Part shown: positions 62,160-64,000 of the stretch, piece by piece
How positions within the stretch are numbered: position 1 is the first letter of the stretch
Layout of the letters: each line of letters starts with the position of its first letter
Source: Candidatus Nitricoxidivorans perseverans
GTDB taxonomy: Bacteria; Pseudomonadota; Gammaproteobacteria; Burkholderiales; Rhodocyclaceae
Reading direction: 5' to 3'
Assembly: GCA_030246985.1 (NCBI GenBank)
Contig: CP107246.1
Location: forward strand, 436,282-500,281
Length of the DNA stretch: 64,000 bases
Notes under the pieces: generated by a model
What the model was told of the DNA's origin: nothing
The model's input: the letters and a program-made list of their open reading frames with translations, nothing else
The model's database searches: none
Position numbers and translations under genes: made by a program

Positions 62160-63365
62160 CTAGAACACCCTGTCATAGGTAAAAGTCAGCAACCTCGAGT
62201 TGCCGAACCGGTAGGCGTAATCGGGGCCGCTCTGCTCCCGCTTGTCGTCGAACTGCACTTTCAGGGCGCTGGTGCCGGTGAGGTCGTAGCGCAGCGTGAA
62301 GGTGCGGACCGTCCATGCTTCCATGGCGGCGGGGTCGGCTCCCTGGTCAAGCACCGCGCCCTGCTTGTATCGCGTCCAGGTCAGCGTAGGCTGCCATCTG
62401 CCGAGGCGATGGCCGACGGCGACCTGCTGGGCGTAGTCCCGGTAGTTCAGGCCGGGATGGCTGATGTAGATGAACTCGCCGCGGACGAGCCAGTCGCGCC
62501 AGTCGGCGTTGAGGGCGATGCCGTGGATCTTCTGCCGGGCGGCCGGCCCGAAATCCGCGTCGATCGTGGCGGAATCGAGATCTCCGAGGCCGCGGTCCCA
62601 GTAGCCGGTGACGCTTTTCTTCCGCGTGTGGGACTGGATGTAGACGAGGCGGGCCTCGAACCAGTCCTTCGCCAGCGTCAGATCGCCGCCGGCGATGTTG
62701 TCCCACTTGACGTCCGTCCGGTTGCGCCGGCCGTCGGTGATCTTGTAATAGCCGCTTTCCTTCCGGTGCTCGCCGCCGGCGAGCAGGTTGAGGGTCGAGC
62801 TCCAGCCGCCCCAGTGATCCTGGTAGAGAAGGTTCAGGCCGTCATAGTTGACGGCTTCCCAGCCATACACGGCGGGCGGCAGGTGCGTCCAGGGCAGGGC
62901 GAAGCCGACGTCCTGGATGTCGGAGTAGTAGAACATCGGCAGGCGCTTGCGGCCCGCCTGCAGCGTGATCCTCTCGTTCAGGCGGTAACTGGCGTAGAGC
63001 CATTCCAGGTTCGTCTTGCCGTCGCGGGCGCCGCGCATCACCGCCTGCGCCGTCACCGAGAGGTCCGTGCCGGTCAGGGAAGCCGTGCCCTGGAGCCCCA
63101 GCTTGGAATCCGGCCCCCATTGCAGGCCGCCGCGTCCGTCGTAGATGCCGCCCTGGCCATAGTCGACGGGGTAGCAGGGGCACTCGCGGTTGCCGACGTC
63201 GTCGCGGTGGCCGCCGAGCATGCGGCCGGCGCCGAGGGTGAGGAAGCCGCTTCCCGAGAATGCGAAGGCCGGCGACGCCAAGGGGGATTGGGCCTGGACG
63301 GCGGTTGTGGAGAGGAGAAAAGACAACGCCAGAAACGAAGCGGGTGGCATGCGCATGGTGGTCAT
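62160..63365 (-). CDS. Outer-membrane beta-barrel (porin-like) protein
   Basis: The 401-residue product has a signal (MTTMRMPPASFLALSFLLST, cleavage near VQAQS) and many alternating hydrophobic/aromatic strands ending in aromatic residues: FSGSGFLTLGAGRM, TLQAGRKRLPMFYYS, SSTLNLLAGGEHRK and the C-terminal RLLTFTYDRVF ending in Phe. These are typical of porin-type barrels. The start at 63365 has GGGAG 5-9 bases upstream; a longer frame starts at 63443. It is the first gene of a three-gene unit with the periplasmic binding-like protein and the c-di-GMP protein. Confidence 0.82.
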   Translation of the reverse strand: MTTMRMPPASFLALSFLLSTTAVQAQSPLASPAFAFSGSGFLTLGAGRMLGGHRDDVGNRECPCYPVDYGQGGIYDGRGGLQWGPDSKLGLQGTASLTGTDLSVTAQAVMRGARDGKTNLEWLYASYRLNERITLQAGRKRLPMFYYSDIQDVGFALPWTHLPPAVYGWEAVNYDGLNLLYQDHWGGWSSTLNLLAGGEHRKESGYYKITDGRRNRTDVKWDNIAGGDLTLAKDWFEARLVYIQSHTRKKSVTGYWDRGLGDLDSATIDADFGPAARQKIHGIALNADWRDWLVRGEFIYISHPGLNYRDYAQQVAVGHRLGRWQPTLTWTRYKQGAVLDQGADPAAMEAWTVRTFTLRYDLTGTSALKVQFDDKREQSGPDYAYRFGNSRLLTFTYDRVF

Positions 63366-63467
63366 CCGGCTCCCTGATCCACCATCGAGGCGAATCAACT
63401 TATTTTCGATTTTTAAGGATTCTACTATTTTGTTCCGCTGCAAACATATTCCGCATATCGGCCTGTC

Positions 63468-64000
63468 CTAAAAATTCTCATTTCTCGCCAGGCGCACGGG
63501 AATGCGCCGCGCCCCGAAGGGGTTCTCGAACTTTCCGAAACGGCCGGCGATGGACGCGTGGCAGTGCTTGCAGTGGCCGGTGTCATCGAGGTCGTAGCGC
63601 AGGATCTCGTACCAGTCGCGCGCGATCACGGGCTTTCCGCACGCCGGGCAGAAGGTGGTGTCGCCCTCCGGATCGTGGACGTTGCCCACGTAGACGTAGC
63701 GCAGGCCGGCGTCCAGGGCGATTTTCCTGGCCCGGCGCAGGGTCTCCGGAGGCGTGGCCGGCACGTTTTCCATCCGGTAGTCCGGATGGAAGGCGGAGAA
63801 ATGCAGCGGCACGTCCGGCCCCAGTTCCTTCACGCACCAGTCGGAGAGTTCCTTGATCTCCTTGTCGGAATCGTTGTGGCCGGGGATCAGGAGCGTCGTG
63901 ATCTCCAGCCAGCAGTTCGTTTCGTGCCGGACGTAGGCCAGGATGTCGAGCACGGGTTTCAGGTGGCCGACGCAGAGCTTGAAGTAGAAGTCGTCGGTGA
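63468..64000 (-). CDS. amrS: AmmeMemoRadiSam-system radical SAM enzyme AmrS, C-terminal part
   Basis: The 5' end is outside the window. The visible part of about 177 residues includes NCWLEITTLLIPGHNDSDKE, VPLHFSAFHPDYRMENVPAT and YVYVGNVHDPEGDTTFCPAC, with a C-terminal double CxxC (CPAC, CKHC) zinc-like site. These match the AmrS radical SAM proteins of the AmmeMemoRadiSam group, whose chemistry is not fully known. The radical SAM CxxxCxxC must lie upstream, outside the window. The partner genes (memo, ammecr1) are not in the window. Confidence 0.85.
   Translation of the reverse strand, partial: TDDFYFKLCVGHLKPVLDILAYVRHETNCWLEITTLLIPGHNDSDKEIKELSDWCVKELGPDVPLHFSAFHPDYRMENVPATPPETLRRARKIALDAGLRYVYVGNVHDPEGDTTFCPACGKPVIARDWYEILRYDLDDTGHCKHCHASIAGRFGKFENPFGARRIPVRLARNENF

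Noticed and set aside
1-64000. tRNA, rRNA, riboswitch and CRISPR elements
   Set aside because: No tRNA-like cloverleaf, ribosomal sequence, regular repeat-spacer array or known riboswitch core was recognised by reading the gaps. A covariance-model scan would be needed to be certain.

Overview
The window looks like chromosomal DNA of a high-GC betaproteobacterium, most likely from the Rhodocyclales/Zoogloeaceae area. This is an inference from gene content: a DUF3473-type polysaccharide deacetylase of the kind found with XrtA/PEP-CTERM systems, an arsenosugar gene set, MtfA, YciB, a beta-type PpiC foldase, a ppk/ppx pair and an MCE (Mla-like) transporter. No rRNA, tRNA or CRISPR array was seen. 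Genes are densely packed, and many neighbours overlap by ATGA or GTGA, so most runs are probably operons.

Region 1 (1-14950) is an exopolysaccharide/accessory region of visibly lower GC. On the + strand it carries the end of one heparinase II/III-like gene, a GT4 glycosyltransferase, a complete heparinase II/III-like gene, a DUF354 protein, a Gfo/Idh/MocA oxidoreductase, an aldo/keto reductase-like protein, a UDP-GlcNAc 2-epimerase and a TviB-type UDP-sugar dehydrogenase. Together these suggest synthesis and processing of a polymer rich in N-acetylhexosaminuronic acid. Facing it on the - strand is an operon of a sugar-phosphate transferase, a polysaccharide deacetylase and a beta-helix protein. 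A 1407-bp ISL3-family element with a perfect 8-bp target duplication sits between the ribosome-binding site and the ATG of the beta-helix gene, which also carries a 10-nt poly-C tract. Next comes an intact hipB with palindromic operators and a hipA broken by an internal deletion.

Region 2 (15037-21881) is an arsenosugar-type locus: ArsS-like radical SAM enzyme, two small glycosyltransferase-family proteins (TIGR04283/TIGR04282 type) and a fusion of a VTT membrane domain to a flavin disulfide oxidoreductase. It is interleaved with msrBA and a PIN-domain toxin-antitoxin module flanked by 32-bp near-identical direct repeats.

Region 3 (22006-53335) is mostly core genes: AddAB-like helicase-nuclease, mtfA, ppiC, yciI, yciB, a DUF3617 protein, purL, relA (degenerate hydrolase domain), divergent ppk and ppx, a compact run ppx-mlaE-mlaF-mlaD-etfB-etfA-M20 amidohydrolase, a spermidine-synthase-like gene, hslO (only two of the four usual zinc cysteines), dadA and mfd.

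Region 4 (53339-54900) is a small accessory patch with vapBC, hicBA and remnants of a tyrosine recombinase and an IS1182-like transposase. Region 5 (54902-64000) has an erythromycin-esterase-like protein, kup, a secreted caspase-like protein, a compact operon of outer-membrane beta-barrel, periplasmic binding protein and c-di-GMP signalling protein, and the end of an AmmeMemoRadiSam radical SAM gene.

The points that most deserve a second look are the IS insertion that separates a ribosome-binding site from its gene, the possible phase-variable poly-C tract in the same gene, the toxin-antitoxin module inserted at the 3' end of a gene, the porin/binding-protein/c-di-GMP operon and the MCE-ETF operon.
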